Positions 17,733 to 25,549 of a stretch of DNA of 64,000 nucleotides are shown one piece after another. The notes beneath the pieces were generated by a model that was not told where the DNA came from, did no database searches, and saw only the letters and a list, made by a program, of their open reading frames with translations. This DNA comes from Hymenobacter aerophilus DSM 13606 (GTDB lineage: Bacteria; Bacteroidota; Bacteroidia; Cytophagales; Hymenobacteraceae). The number at the start of each line of letters is the position of its first letter. The stretch's first letter is position 1. Location: contig NZ_KB907816.1 in NCBI RefSeq assembly GCF_000382225.1, positions 1 to 64,000 on the forward strand. The letters are read 5' to 3'. Position numbers and translations under genes: made by a program.

Positions 17733-20120
17733 CTACAGCTTCAGGCTGTCGGGAATGGCGATGGCGCCCCGGTTGATTTGCTCCAGCAGATTATCCACCA
17801 CGATGCTGTCGACGGGCTCGGGGCGGCGGCGGGGTTCGGCCGTGACGCACTGGTACTTCTTGCTGATTTTGACGGTGGGCTGCGGAAACGGGCCCATTTT
17901 GATGTCCAGCTCGGGGTCTTTGTAGAGCTTCTCCATGTAGGTACCGAAAATGGGCAGCGCCGTGCGGCCGCCCTCGCCCTGCTGCGAGCCTACGAAGTGG
18001 ATGCTGCGGTCTTCGCCGCCCACCCACACGCCGGTTACCAGGTCGCGGGTGATGCCCATGTACCAGCCATCGGAGTAGTTGCTGGTGGTGCCGGTTTTGC
18101 CGCCAATCTGGTTGTTCTTTTTCCAGAGCTCGTAGTCCCAGAGGGCCTGCGAGGTTCCGCCCGGCTCCTCCATGCCACCGCGCAGCATGTAGGTCATCAG
18201 CCAGGCCGTTTCGGCCGGAATCACGCGCTTCTGGCGGGGGTCGAACTGCACCAGCACGTTGCCGCTCTGGTCTTCGATGCGGGTGATGAGCATGGGCTCG
18301 GGCCGGAAGCCCTGGTTGACGAAGGTGCTGTAGGCATTCACCATCTCGTACACGCTCACATCGCCGCCCGAGCCCAGGCCGATGCTCGGCACGCCCAGCA
18401 GCTTGCTCTTGATGCCGACTTTGTGGGCGTACTTGGCCACGTTGTCCCAGCCGACTTTCTCGGTGAGCTGGGCCGTGACGGAGTTCACCGAGCGGGCCAT
18501 GGCGTAGCGCAGCGTCATGTTCATACCGGTGTACTCGCGCGTTACGTTGTCGGGCTTCCACTCCATGGGCTCGCCGTTTTCCACGTACTTGATGGTCACG
18601 CGCTCATCCCGAATTCGGTCGCAGGGGGCGTAGCCGTTGTCGAGGGCCGTCAGGTACACGAAGGGCTTGAAGGTGGAGCCGGCCTGGCGCTTGCCCTGCT
18701 TCACGTGGTCGTACTGGAAAAAGCGGTAGTCGATGCCGCCCACCCAGGCCTTGATCTGGCCCGTGAAGGGGTCCATCGTCATCAGGCCGGCGTGCAGGAA
18801 GTGCTTGTAGTAAGCCAGCGAATCGAGCGGTGAGAGCATGAGCGTGGTGTCCCGGTCGCCTTTCCAGGTGAACACCTTCATGGGGCGCTTGGCGTGCAGG
18901 GCCGAATCGAGGCGCTCGGGCTGGCCTTTGTAGCGGGCGGCTAGGCGCTTGTATTGCTGGGTGCGCTTTATCTGGGTTTCGATGAAGTTGGGAATCACCT
19001 TGCCGCTTTCGTCCACCCAGGGGTCGGTGCCGCGGTTGCGCCAGAACCGGTCGAAGGTCTGCTGCAGGCTCTTCATCTTCTTGTCCACGGCCTCCTCGGC
19101 GTAGCCCTGCATGCGCGAGTCGATGGTGGTGTACACCTTCAGCCCGTCGCGGTACAGGTCGTAGCCGTTGGCCTTGCACCACTCGTTGGCCTTCTGGCTG
19201 ATGGCGCTGCGGTAGTAGGTTTCGGGGCCATCGACGTGCTTTTCGACCTGGTATTGCAGCACGATGGGCGTGGCCTGCTCGGCGGCCACCTGGGCGGCCG
19301 TCAGCTCGCCGGCCTGGCCCATGCGGGTCAGCACCAGGTCGCGGCGGCGCTTGGCAGCCTCGGGGTGGAACTGGGGATTGAAGGCGGTGGGGTTGTTGAG
19401 CATGCCCACCAGCATGGCCGCCTGCTCGATGGTAAGCGAATCGGGCGAGGTGCTGTAGAACGTTTTGGCGGCCACCTTCACCCCGTAGGCCTGCGAGCCG
19501 TACTCGACGGTGTTGAAGTACAGGGCCAGGATTTCGCGCTTGGTGTAGCGCCGCTCCAGCTCCACGGCCGTCAGCCACTCCTTGGTTTTGCTGATGATGG
19601 TGCCCACGAGCGGCACCCGGCCCAGCAGGCCGGTATTTTCCTTGCGGCGTGTTTTGTAGAGGTTTTTGGCCAGCTGCTGGGTGATGGTGGAGCCCCCGCC
19701 CCCGCTGCCGCCGGTAGCCACGCCCGCCACGGCCCGGGCAATGGCAATGGGGTCGATGCCCGAATGGTCTTCAAAGCGCACATCCTCGGTGGCTACCAGC
19801 GCCTTTATCAGCCAGGGCGACATTTTGCTGAGCGGCACCGGGCTGCGGTTTTCGCGGAAGTAGCGGCCCAGCAGCACCCCATCGGCCGTAAACACCTGCG
19901 AGGGCTGCTCGACGCGCGGGCTCTCCAGCTCCTCCAAACTCGGCGACTTGCCGAACAGGAACATGAAGTTCATGCTCACCAGAATCGGGTAAAGCAGAAA
20001 CACGCCCAGCCCCACCACAAAACCGGCCCACAGCAGCCGGGAAACCCGGTTGGGCCAGCGGCGCCGGGGCCGGGTTGGGGTAGCAGAATCGGTTGGTTGA
20101 GAGGGCGTGGAAGCGGACAT
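17733..20120 (-). CDS. Penicillin-binding protein 1A (bifunctional transglycosylase/transpeptidase)
   Basis: This 795-residue class A PBP polymerises and cross-links peptidoglycan. A short Arg-rich cytoplasmic tail precedes one membrane helix (about 31-52). The GT51 domain carries EDVRFEDHSGID near 110 with the catalytic Glu and GGSTITQQLAKNL near 140. The transpeptidase domain carries AGSTFKPF (nucleophile Ser near 480), SVN near 543 and KTGTT near 673. The ATG at 20120 is chosen because the longer frame upstream has no family match. The C-terminus has a basic tail. A minus-strand -7 element sits about 50 bases upstream. Confidence 0.95.
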   Translation of the reverse strand: MSASTPSQPTDSATPTRPRRRWPNRVSRLLWAGFVVGLGVFLLYPILVSMNFMFLFGKSPSLEELESPRVEQPSQVFTADGVLLGRYFRENRSPVPLSKMSPWLIKALVATEDVRFEDHSGIDPIAIARAVAGVATGGSGGGGSTITQQLAKNLYKTRRKENTGLLGRVPLVGTIISKTKEWLTAVELERRYTKREILALYFNTVEYGSQAYGVKVAAKTFYSTSPDSLTIEQAAMLVGMLNNPTAFNPQFHPEAAKRRRDLVLTRMGQAGELTAAQVAAEQATPIVLQYQVEKHVDGPETYYRSAISQKANEWCKANGYDLYRDGLKVYTTIDSRMQGYAEEAVDKKMKSLQQTFDRFWRNRGTDPWVDESGKVIPNFIETQIKRTQQYKRLAARYKGQPERLDSALHAKRPMKVFTWKGDRDTTLMLSPLDSLAYYKHFLHAGLMTMDPFTGQIKAWVGGIDYRFFQYDHVKQGKRQAGSTFKPFVYLTALDNGYAPCDRIRDERVTIKYVENGEPMEWKPDNVTREYTGMNMTLRYAMARSVNSVTAQLTEKVGWDNVAKYAHKVGIKSKLLGVPSIGLGSGGDVSVYEMVNAYSTFVNQGFRPEPMLITRIEDQSGNVLVQFDPRQKRVIPAETAWLMTYMLRGGMEEPGGTSQALWDYELWKKNNQIGGKTGTTSNYSDGWYMGITRDLVTGVWVGGEDRSIHFVGSQQGEGGRTALPIFGTYMEKLYKDPELDIKMGPFPQPTVKISKKYQCVTAEPRRRPEPVDSIVVDNLLEQINRGAIAIPDSLKL

Positions 20121-20168
20121 GCAGGGCGCGTGAGGCAGGCGGGGCCAGGCAAGCCGGCCGCGGGACTG

Positions 20169-20176
20169 CAAATATA
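20169..20176 (-). promoter_or_regulatory. -7 element for the PBP1A gene
   Basis: CAAATATA on the plus strand reads TATATTTG on the coding strand, 49 bases before the ATG. No clear -33 element is seen. Confidence 0.35.
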
Positions 20177-20291
20177 CCAGTTGCGGTCGGGCCGCCGGGA
20201 AAGCAACGCTATGTACTTTGGTCGGCAGATTCGCCTTCCCGAATTGCAAAGTGCTGTAGACCGGACTCCAGTCCGCTAATCTGCCTTAACT

Positions 20292-20843
20292 ATGTTGCCA
20301 ACTCCAACCATTCCGACGGCCTACGACGCCGCGGCTCGCGTCCAGCGGCACACTTGGCTCACAGTAGGCGGCGGGGCCGCACTGGTGCCGTTGCTGGTTG
20401 CGACATTTATTGTCGGCAGTGGCTCGGAACCATCGATAGGGAGTGGTTTCATCTTGTTTCTTCAAGTGAGTGCCTTGCTGCTAGTCGTGGGGATAGTACC
20501 GGCGCTATTATTTGCTTTCCTCCGGGAGCCAGCCATGCGGCGGCTATTCACTAAAACAAGCCAACTGATTCATCCCTGGGGCCGCGCTGTCATGCTTCTT
20601 ACCGGTACATTATTCATTTTCCTGAGCTACGCTGCCGTTGCAGCCATACTCTTTTCACTGTATATGTGGCTGGAGGGGCCCGCGCACCGCCTGAGCTACT
20701 GGCAATACGTAACGAGCCAGTCTGATATGCTGGCTATCATCCGCATATTTTCCATTTTTGGGGCCCCCTGGCTGCTGGCGGCGCTGGTTTCGACCTGGTA
20801 CGTCAACCGCGACTTGCTGCCGGGTAGCCAGTTCAGGAACTGA
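20292..20843 (+). CDS. Hypothetical multi-pass membrane protein
   Basis: This 183-residue protein has about four hydrophobic helices: WLTVGGGAALVPLLVATFIV, ILFLQVSALLLVVGIVPALL (approximate), AVMLLTGTLFIFLSYAAVAA, and a last one near 155-170. The basic loops fit an inner-membrane location. I recognise no family. Its local GC content is lower than neighbouring genes, especially at 20440-20720, which may mean relaxed constraint or recent arrival. Its 3' end overlaps the next gene, on the other strand, by 11 bases. Confidence 0.6.
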   Translation: MLPTPTIPTAYDAAARVQRHTWLTVGGGAALVPLLVATFIVGSGSEPSIGSGFILFLQVSALLLVVGIVPALLFAFLREPAMRRLFTKTSQLIHPWGRAVMLLTGTLFIFLSYAAVAAILFSLYMWLEGPAHRLSYWQYVTSQSDMLAIIRIFSIFGAPWLLAALVSTWYVNRDLLPGSQFRN

Positions 20844-21189
20844 CCATAAGGGCAATCAGCAAAGCAAACAGCGCAACAACCCCCGCGAGGTAGCCCCCGA
20901 TGGTAACCAGACGCCAGAAGCTGCGCCACCACCAGCGCTGCACCTGAGAGATGAGCCGCTGAGCGGTGTAAACGCCCAACCACGGCAGCAGCGCCAGACA
21001 GAGCATCAACCCGGCCGCAAACCACGTTTCCGCCTGCGGATGATGCGGCCACAGCTCCGCCCGCAACAGCAGGTTCAGCCAGCTGAACCCCAGCAGCCCC
21101 AGCGTCCACCACGCCAGCCGCGGCACGGCCGGCAGCAGCGTCGCCCAGGCAAAGCGCCATAGTTGCGCGGTGTAAGAGCCGTTAACCAT
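20833..21189 (-). CDS. Small hypothetical membrane protein
   Basis: This 118-residue, Trp/Leu-rich protein has about three membrane helices: WATLLPAVPRLAWWTLGLLGF, FAAGLMLCLALLPWLGVYTA, and VTIGGYLAGVVALFALLIAL. No family is recognised. It is the last of three small membrane genes reading leftward (21802, 21566, 21189), possibly one transcription unit. Its stop overlaps the convergent gene at 20843. Confidence 0.55.
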   Translation of the reverse strand: MVNGSYTAQLWRFAWATLLPAVPRLAWWTLGLLGFSWLNLLLRAELWPHHPQAETWFAAGLMLCLALLPWLGVYTAQRLISQVQRWWWRSFWRLVTIGGYLAGVVALFALLIALMVSS

Positions 21190-21263
21190 TAGTATTCGAG
21201 TAGTTATCGAAGCCGAGCATTGTGGGTTTAGCTCAGCAAACGATAATCAAGTCAATCAAAAAA

Positions 21264-21566
21264 TCAGTCCATCACCTGGGCTATCATCCAAATCAGACCA
21301 AACGGCGGACTGAGTAGATGAAACAGTAGGCAAGGCACCAGCACTGCCCCGCGGTAGAGGTCTTGGCCGACGCGGGGCCGGGTACCGCGCCACAACGGCC
21401 GGGTAGCGCCTTGGAATACCAGCCAGTTGAGTCCTATCATGAGAAGGATAATATTCCCGCCGCCAAAAATGGTCGCCGGTAGCTGTAACCAAACTCCAAT
21501 TAGGAGCAGCGCGGCTAGCAACACGGCCAGGCAGCGGGTGGGGGAAGTTGGATTGATGGGTTGCAT
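21264..21566 (-). CDS. Small hypothetical membrane protein
   Basis: This 100-residue protein starts MQPINPTSPTRCLAVLLAAL and has three hydrophobic segments (about 12-29, 36-52 and 72-97). The ATG at 21566 is chosen over a longer frame because the upstream part overlaps the neighbouring gene in another frame and looks unlike protein. It begins 8 bases after the stop of the 75-residue membrane gene, suggesting cotranscription. The function is unknown. Confidence 0.5.
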   Translation of the reverse strand: MQPINPTSPTRCLAVLLAALLLIGVWLQLPATIFGGGNIILLMIGLNWLVFQGATRPLWRGTRPRVGQDLYRGAVLVPCLLFHLLSPPFGLIWMIAQVMD

Positions 21567-21574
21567 AAGCGAAG

Positions 21575-21802
21575 TTACCGCGCCGCCAGTGCCGCGCCCG
21601 GCCCCCAGAGTAGCATCACGTGCAGCAGCGTCCAGAGGACGGAGCCCAGCAGCAGGGCCGCCGCGGGCAGCACTACGGCCAGCAGGCGCCAGCTGCGAGC
21701 GGGCGGCGTGGCGGCCCGCTCGCGCCAGGTAAGCAGCGTGGCCAGAATAACGATGCTGACCACGCACCAAAGCAGGCCGAGAAAAGTGAGGAAGAAGTTC
21801 AT
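21575..21802 (-). CDS. Very small membrane protein
   Basis: This 75-residue protein has two membrane helices (MNFFLTFLGLLWCVVSIVIL and LLAVVLPAAALLLGSVLWTL) with an Arg-rich loop between. The ATG at 21802 is clear, and the upstream frame runs into the family E palindrome. It heads a run of three tiny leftward membrane genes. No family is recognised. A role in membrane stress or as an accessory to a larger protein is possible but not shown. Confidence 0.5.
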   Translation of the reverse strand: MNFFLTFLGLLWCVVSIVILATLLTWRERAATPPARSWRLLAVVLPAAALLLGSVLWTLLHVMLLWGPGAALAAR

Positions 21803-21834
21803 GGCTTTTGCAGTTAGGTATCGTTCTGTTATCC

Positions 21835-21935
21835 ACCCCACCCCCCGGCCCCCTCCCCTCCGGGAGAGGGGGAGCCAGACGTAAATTCTGTCAGAACGCA
21901 CCCCTCTCCCGGAGGGGAGGGGCCGGGGGTGGGGT
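21835..21935. repeat. GC-rich palindrome (family E, CCCCTCCCCTCCGGGAGAGGGG)
   Basis: Arms of about 36 bases near 21835-21872 and 21901-21935 pair almost perfectly around a loop containing GACGTAAATTCTGTC. It begins two bases past the DUF4173-like stop codon and could end that transcript. Confidence 0.85.
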
Positions 21936-21937
21936 AG

Positions 21938-23560
21938 CTACTTCAGGGCTTTGTAGGCTACCGATTCGGCGCCGGTCCAGCTTTGCCAGGTGCGCTGGCG
22001 CGAGTAGGTGCGCTGCCAGGCTTGCAGGCGCTGTTGGATGAGGGCGCGGGCCGCGGCGGGCGGGGCCGTTGTTTCGCGGTAGCTGCCGGGCGGGCTGATG
22101 ATGATGCGGCGCATGCCGTCGAGCACCTGCTGGCGGGCGGCCAACTCGGGCAGCACGCGGGCGGGCATTTCGAGCAGGAAGCCCAGGTCGAGGGTTTGGA
22201 AGCGGGCGTTGAGGTTGTAGCGGGCAATCCAGATTTCCCAGTTGCCCAGCGCCAGCAGCAGCAGCAGCCCATAGGCGGCCAGCGAGTTGAGGCGCACCAG
22301 GGCAAAGGCCGAGCGGCGCTGCCAGATTTTGAGCAGCACCGTAATCAGCCCGAAAAAAGTCAGCAGCAGAAACCCATACACCCCGATGCGCTTGTAGGCC
22401 AGGCCCGTGTGCTGAATATAATAGTAGTTGCGCAGGCCCACCGACACGGCCAGCACCGCATTCTGCACCACCCACACGGTAGCGCCCCAGCGCAAAGCGG
22501 CCAGACCGGGCTGGTAGAAGTTGAGGTTGCGCCGGAAAAACCACAGCACAATGCCCATGGCCACCAGAATGCTGAAGATGAGCACGTAGGTCCCCTCGTG
22601 CACGAACTGCGTGAGGTCGAAGCCAGGGGCCGGCACGAACCCGAACCAAATCCAGCGGATGTCGATGATGTTGACCACCAGCAGCAGCGCGTTTACGAGG
22701 CCGAAGACGGCCAGCGCCGCCAGGTACTCCTTGCGCAAATCGAGGGCTTTGCGGTCGAGAGCCCGGAAATCGGGCCGGCGCACGCCCAGCGAGGCCACCC
22801 GGTCGCGCTGCCGCCGCACAAACTCGCCCAGCCGCGACTCCTGGTCCTGGAAATAGTGTAGCGGCACGACTACCAGCGCCCCGGCCGTGAGGGCCAACCC
22901 GACCAGAAAAAACAGCAGATGCGGCACGGAAACGGCCGGCAGCAGCGCCAACAGCCAGTCGCCGAGCCGCTCGAACACCTGCCCGGCCAGGGCGGCGTAG
23001 CGCGGATTGGCCAGCACGAACAGGAAATGGAACACCACCAGCACCGCCAGCGGCGCCAGCAGCAGCCGGCCATAGAAGCGCGTGCGGCTCCATTTACCGG
23101 CCCCGTTGCTCGGCAGCCGCAGGTAGGGCAGCAGCCCCGGCAGCACCCGCACGGCGCCCCCCAGCGCCGTCAGCAGCGCGAAGAACACCAGCCGCAAATG
23201 AGGCTGGTTCACGAAGCCGAGCAACATGACGAGCGAAGCCACGCAGGCCAGCCAGGCCGCCGCCGAGCCGTACCACAGCACGGCGCCCGCGCTCAGCAGC
23301 GTGCCAGCCAGCACCGCCCGGAAGTAGCCCGAGCGCCACACCGCCGCATGCTTCGGCAGCCCCATGAGCGTAGCCGCCACCACAAACAGCGTGTAGAGCG
23401 CCAGATTCAGGCCCACGCCCTGCCGGTAGAACAACACGTCGAACAACACGGCACCCAGCGGGAGCAGCAGTTTCTGGAGGGCCGTGAGGGGCAGCGGCCG
23501 GCGGCGGGCCGCGGCAGCAGGGGCCGCCGGTGCGGCGGGAACAGCAAATGTCGTCATCAT
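21938..23560 (-). CDS. DUF4153/DUF4173-like multi-pass membrane protein
   Basis: This 540-residue integral membrane protein has an Ala/Pro-rich cytoplasmic start and about a dozen hydrophobic helices through residue 420. A soluble C-terminal domain follows, containing WIARYNLNARFQTLDLGFLL and RQQVLDGMRRIIISPPGSYR. This pattern matches the DUF4153/DUF4173 group of Bacteroidetes. Its function is unknown. The ATG at 23560 (or 23557) is chosen because the longer upstream frame covers a palindromic operator-like site. It forms a leftward cluster with a winged-helix regulator and another membrane protein. Confidence 0.75.
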   Translation of the reverse strand: MMTTFAVPAAPAAPAAAARRRPLPLTALQKLLLPLGAVLFDVLFYRQGVGLNLALYTLFVVAATLMGLPKHAAVWRSGYFRAVLAGTLLSAGAVLWYGSAAAWLACVASLVMLLGFVNQPHLRLVFFALLTALGGAVRVLPGLLPYLRLPSNGAGKWSRTRFYGRLLLAPLAVLVVFHFLFVLANPRYAALAGQVFERLGDWLLALLPAVSVPHLLFFLVGLALTAGALVVVPLHYFQDQESRLGEFVRRQRDRVASLGVRRPDFRALDRKALDLRKEYLAALAVFGLVNALLLVVNIIDIRWIWFGFVPAPGFDLTQFVHEGTYVLIFSILVAMGIVLWFFRRNLNFYQPGLAALRWGATVWVVQNAVLAVSVGLRNYYYIQHTGLAYKRIGVYGFLLLTFFGLITVLLKIWQRRSAFALVRLNSLAAYGLLLLLALGNWEIWIARYNLNARFQTLDLGFLLEMPARVLPELAARQQVLDGMRRIIISPPGSYRETTAPPAAARALIQQRLQAWQRTYSRQRTWQSWTGAESVAYKALK

Positions 23561-23574
23561 AATTATTTTAAAAG

Positions 23575-23593
23575 AACTTTGTAATTCAAAGTT
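23575..23593. promoter_or_regulatory. Candidate operator AACTTTG-N5-CAAAGTT before the DUF4173-like gene
   Basis: AACTTTGTAATTCAAAGTT is a perfect 7-bp inverted repeat with a 5-base centre, 15 bases before the gene. A near copy precedes the first gene of the cluster at 24696. The adjacent winged-helix regulator is the obvious candidate binder. This is inference. Confidence 0.5.
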
Positions 23594-23616
23594 TAAAGCC
23601 AAAAAAAAGAGCCTGG

Positions 23617-23910
23617 CTAGCCCCGCAGCAGTTTTTCCAGCGCCGCCAGATGCTCTTGGAAAGCGGTTTTGCCTTCTTTGGAAGCCGAGTAGGTGGTGTT
23701 GGGCTTCTTGCCGACAAACTGCTTGCTGACGCTCACGTAACCCGCTTTTTCGAGGGCCGCCACGTGGCTGGCGAGGTTGCCGTCGGTGAGGTCGAGGGCC
23801 TCTTTGAGTTCAGTGAAGCTGACCACCTCGTTGGCCATGAGCACCGCCATCACGCCCAACCGCACCCGGTTGTCGAAAGCCTTATTGAGCGTGTGAATCA
23901 GGTGCTTCAA
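23617..23910 (-). CDS. Winged-helix transcriptional regulator (MarR/ArsR-like)
   Basis: This 97-residue protein is a single winged-helix domain. RVRLGVMAVLMANEVVSFTE, LKEALDLTDGNLASHVAALEK and the wing with KKPNTTYSAS are typical of the small regulators found beside DUF4173-like genes. It likely binds the two inverted repeats flanking its cluster. No ATG is available at the expected start; the call uses TTG at 23910, directly next to a family B palindrome, which may have displaced the original start. Confidence 0.8.
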   Translation of the reverse strand: MKHLIHTLNKAFDNRVRLGVMAVLMANEVVSFTELKEALDLTDGNLASHVAALEKAGYVSVSKQFVGKKPNTTYSASKEGKTAFQEHLAALEKLLRG

Positions 23911-23913
23911 AGC

Positions 23914-24050
23914 GGTGAGATAGTGAAATGGTGAGCTGGTGAGTTTGATGTTCGAGGGGCCTGGGGGCGCGAACGGTGCATACGGTGCGAATGGTGCATT
24001 CTGGCAAGTGGAACGGCAAACTCACCAGCTCACCATTTCACCACCTCACC
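23914..24050. repeat. Family B palindrome between membrane gene and regulator
   Basis: Arms 23914-23946 and 24018-24050 are near-perfect inverses (GTGAAATG and GTGAGCTG units). The 70-base loop contains three GGTGC(A/G) repeats. It abuts the regulator's start on one side and the membrane gene's stop on the other. Confidence 0.85.
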
Positions 24051-24684
24051 TTTCGTAGCGGTTATACATCAGCAGGCCGTAGCCGATGTGGCCCAGGCCG
24101 AAACCGAGGGCAAAGAACAGCAGGCCGAGGCCGGGAATCAACATGGCGACCAGGCCAAGGCCGATTTCGGTGAGGCCCAGCCAGCGGATTTCGTCGAGCG
24201 TATACTTGCTGGCATTGAGCAGGGCCAGGCCGTAGAAGATGAGCATGCCCGGCACCACCTGCGTTACGGCGCCATCCACATACAGGGCAATGCAGAACAG
24301 GCCGCCCGCCACCAGCGGAATGGCCAGGCTGATGGCCAGCCGTCGGCCCAGCGCGCTCCAGAGCGGCTGCCCGTTGCGGCGGGCCCGGCGCACCGTGAAG
24401 AACATGGCTACCAGCAGCGCCACCACCACAATGCCGCCCGCCAGCCCCAGCAGAAACGGCAGCACCGCCCGCCGCTCGGCGGCTGAGCTTTCCAGCAGGC
24501 CCAGGTAGCCGGCATCGGGGTACAGCCCTTTCAGGTACCAGTGCCCCAGTCCGGCGCCGGCCAGCGCCACCAGCCCCGCCCCTACCCCGGCCAGCCCGCT
24601 CAAGGAAATAAAGCGCGACGACCGCTCCATGATGGCGCGAATCTCGGTGAGTTGGGCGAGCGGGTCGGGAGTGGGCTGGGCCAT
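24046..24684 (-). CDS. Multi-pass membrane protein of the regulator/DUF4173 cluster
   Basis: This 212-residue protein starts MAQPTPDPLAQLTEIRAIME and has about six helices, the first at FISLSGLAGVGAGLVALAGA and the last at MLIPGLGLLFFALGFGLGHI. It is often the first gene of this Bacteroidetes cluster. The short polar N-terminus before the first helix is conserved in homologues as I recall them. The ATG at 24684 lies 12 bases from the second operator-like palindrome. The function is unknown. Confidence 0.7.
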   Translation of the reverse strand: MAQPTPDPLAQLTEIRAIMERSSRFISLSGLAGVGAGLVALAGAGLGHWYLKGLYPDAGYLGLLESSAAERRAVLPFLLGLAGGIVVVALLVAMFFTVRRARRNGQPLWSALGRRLAISLAIPLVAGGLFCIALYVDGAVTQVVPGMLIFYGLALLNASKYTLDEIRWLGLTEIGLGLVAMLIPGLGLLFFALGFGLGHIGYGLLMYNRYER

Positions 24685-25056
24685 AGGTCTGAAAGAACTT
24701 TGCGTTACAAAGCAACTAGTATTTCGGCGGTTTCCCAAATACTACCGCTTCTTTTTTTGCCCAACCTCCCGTCTGTCCGGCTAAATCGGCGCAAGCTGGT
24801 GGGGCTGGAACTCGCTGCCCGCTCGCCAGGCACTGTCCCAGAATGGACTACCGGCCGCACATAGCGACTGTAGTGCGGGTCTGTAACTGCCCTGGCAGCT
24901 GCCTGGAGACAGATGGAGTACGAACCAATTTGAAACAGGATTTTCCCAACAAAAAACCGCCTTAAAACAAACCACAAGGAACTTTTGCGGCGTAAGTTCC
25001 TGCATCAGCTACCTTCTTCACCGCACTTATTTTCTCATCTCTTACGCGCTACCGCT
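24685..25056. other. Intergenic region between divergent genes with second operator-like site
   Basis: This 372-base gap holds AACTTTGCGTTACAAAG at 24696-24712, close to the leftward gene and matching the site at 23575. The remainder, rich in short A and T runs, shows no gene or repeat family. A promoter for the rightward gene at 25057 could not be pinned down. Confidence 0.5.
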
Positions 25057-25491
25057 ATGCCTCACCTGTACACTTCGGCCAATCAATCTACTATCGCCCG
25101 CACCCTTATTCTGTGGCTGCTAAGCAACGTGGGTGGCACCCTTTGGCTGACGCTGGATTTTGCCAGCGAACGACTTGATGACTACCCGATTGCCCTGATG
25201 GTGGGCCTGACGGCGGCGCTGACGTCGCTGGCCATTGTGCCGCTGGTGCTACCCTTCTTCGTGCTGATGGGCCGCTTGCGAGCCGACTGGCCGCGCCGCA
25301 CCATAGCCCTGACGGGCATTACTCTGTTTTTCCTGCTGGCCAACCAGCTGCTGCTCGGTTTCATCCCGATGAAGTCGGTGGCCGCGCTGCTGCCCTTTTC
25401 TTTGCCCTACGGGGTGGCCGCAGTGCTGGGCGTGCTCTGGCTCTACGGTCCGGCCCGGCACGTGGCCGCCCCTAAGCAGTCGGTTCGCTAG
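25057..25491 (+). CDS. Hypothetical four-helix membrane protein
   Basis: This 144-residue protein has four evident hydrophobic helices: TLILWLLSNVGGTLWLTLDF, LMVGLTAALTSLAIVPLVLP, IALTGITLFFLLANQLLLGF, and a last at about 108-130. A short basic tail follows. The ATG at 25057 is chosen because the upstream frame extension is not hydrophobic and lies in the leader. No family is recognised. It precedes a methyltransferase-like gene by 58 bases and may share its transcript. Confidence 0.55.
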   Translation: MPHLYTSANQSTIARTLILWLLSNVGGTLWLTLDFASERLDDYPIALMVGLTAALTSLAIVPLVLPFFVLMGRLRADWPRRTIALTGITLFFLLANQLLLGFIPMKSVAALLPFSLPYGVAAVLGVLWLYGPARHVAAPKQSVR

Positions 25492-25549
25492 CTGCCGGCC
25501 GGCGCCAGTGGGGCCAACGCAGCGCCCACTCTGCCCGTAAGCCCACGGC

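Noticed and set aside
21891..23093. 400-residue frame on the same strand as the DUF4173-like gene
   Set aside because: It overlaps that gene out of frame and is Ala/Arg/Gly-rich without any hydrophobic pattern. The gene itself has a clear membrane topology.
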